DNA of 6,355 nucleotides from an uncultured Eubacteriaceae bacterium (GTDB lineage: Bacteria; Bacillota; Clostridia; Lachnospirales; CAG-274), in NCBI GenBank assembly GCA_946534775.1, contig CAMNCZ010000070.1, positions 1-6,355 of the forward strand, written 5' to 3'. Below are positions 6,271 through 6,355 of the stretch, one piece after another. How positions within the stretch are numbered: position 1 is the stretch's first letter; each line of letters begins with the position of its first letter. The translations under genes were made by a program, and so were the position numbers. The notes beneath the pieces were generated by a model. That model was given only the letters and a program-made list of their open reading frames with translations. It did not search any database and was not told where the DNA came from.

Positions 6271-6285
6271 CAATATATGATACGA
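6231..6285. repeat. 55-bp nested palindrome upstream of the last gene
   Basis: The outer arms TCGTATCAT (6231-6239) and ATGATACGA (6277-6285) match perfectly. The inner arms CCGAAAATTTC (6245-6255) and GAAATTTCGG (6260-6269) match with one bulged A, around an ACTT loop. Five and seven unpaired bases separate inner and outer arms. No T-run follows on either strand, so it is not an obvious terminator. Because promoter boxes lie inside it, an operator for a dimeric regulator is plausible; a small mobile-element remnant is an alternative. Confidence 0.75.
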
Positions 6286-6286
6286 T
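6258..6286 (+). promoter_or_regulatory. Sigma-A promoter with extended -10 for the last gene
   Basis: TTGAAA (6258-6263) is followed after 17 bp by TACGAT (6281-6286), preceded by TG at 6278-6279 (extended -10). Transcription would begin near 6293, leaving a leader of about 20 bases that just includes the ribosome binding site at 6301-6305. The -35 overlaps the inner palindrome and the -10 overlaps its right outer arm, so a protein bound to the palindrome would block the promoter. Confidence 0.55.
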
Positions 6287-6314
6287 AAAAAATATAAAAA
6301 AGGAGATGATGTAT

Positions 6315-6355
6315 ATGCATATAGACATTGATTATCTTTTGTTTTTGCAGGAGCT
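6315..6355 (+). CDS. 5' end of a gene cut by the window edge, possibly a PAP2-type phosphatase
   Basis: Thirteen codons and two bases are visible, reading MHIDIDYLLFLQE. AGGAG at 6301-6305 is nine bases before ATG 6315; two further in-frame ATGs at 6306 and 6309 are too close to it to be preferred. The DYLLFLQ opening resembles, from memory, the start of PAP2-family (phosphatidic acid phosphatase-like) membrane proteins in Clostridia, which dephosphorylate lipid phosphates such as undecaprenyl pyrophosphate. Thirteen residues cannot establish this, so the product is tentative. That a gene starts here is well supported by the promoter, ribosome binding site and open frame. Confidence 0.6.
   Translation, partial: MHIDIDYLLFLQE

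Overview
The window reads as chromosomal DNA of a Gram-positive anaerobe of the class Clostridia, probably gut-type. This is an inference from strong purine-rich ribosome binding sites, AT-rich intergenic regions with sigma-A-like promoters, a surface protein made of Ig-like (BIG2) repeats plus three S-layer homology domains, and an amino-acid ABC permease fused to its own binding domains, as in monoderm bacteria. No species can be named. Every confident gene is on the + strand.

Layout: a GC-rich hairpin at the left edge closes something outside the window. A TTG-initiated gene (107-1423) encodes a seven-helix membrane protein with a complete C-terminal HD-GYP domain, a probable cyclic-di-GMP phosphodiesterase. 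A 167-bp intergenic region follows. It holds a promoter flanked by a perfect 13-bp inverted repeat and a second, overlapping dyad. Next is a 716-residue secreted surface protein (1591-3741) with six Ig-like repeats and three SLH domains, closed by a strong terminator hairpin (3767-3822). Only 19 bp later starts a 771-residue ABC transporter protein (3842-6157) whose binding-protein halves are in the odd order half2-half1-half2-half1 before the permease. After it come an apparent 3' fragment of a minus-strand gene (6154-6270), a 55-bp nested palindrome with a promoter inside it, and the first 13 codons of a further gene, possibly a PAP2-type membrane phosphatase.

How the parts may work together: the HD-GYP enzyme would lower cyclic-di-GMP, a second messenger that commonly governs surface structures in Clostridia, and it lies beside a wall-anchored surface protein. 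The most interesting signal is that the surface-protein promoter sits between inverted repeats, the layout of a phase-variable invertible switch. An RNA-level explanation is also possible, because the left repeat arm fills the loop of a hairpin just after the HD-GYP gene. The second unusual item is the permuted binding-domain order in the ABC protein, which has no ATPase gene beside it. No recombinase, RNA gene, CRISPR array or complete mobile element is visible.
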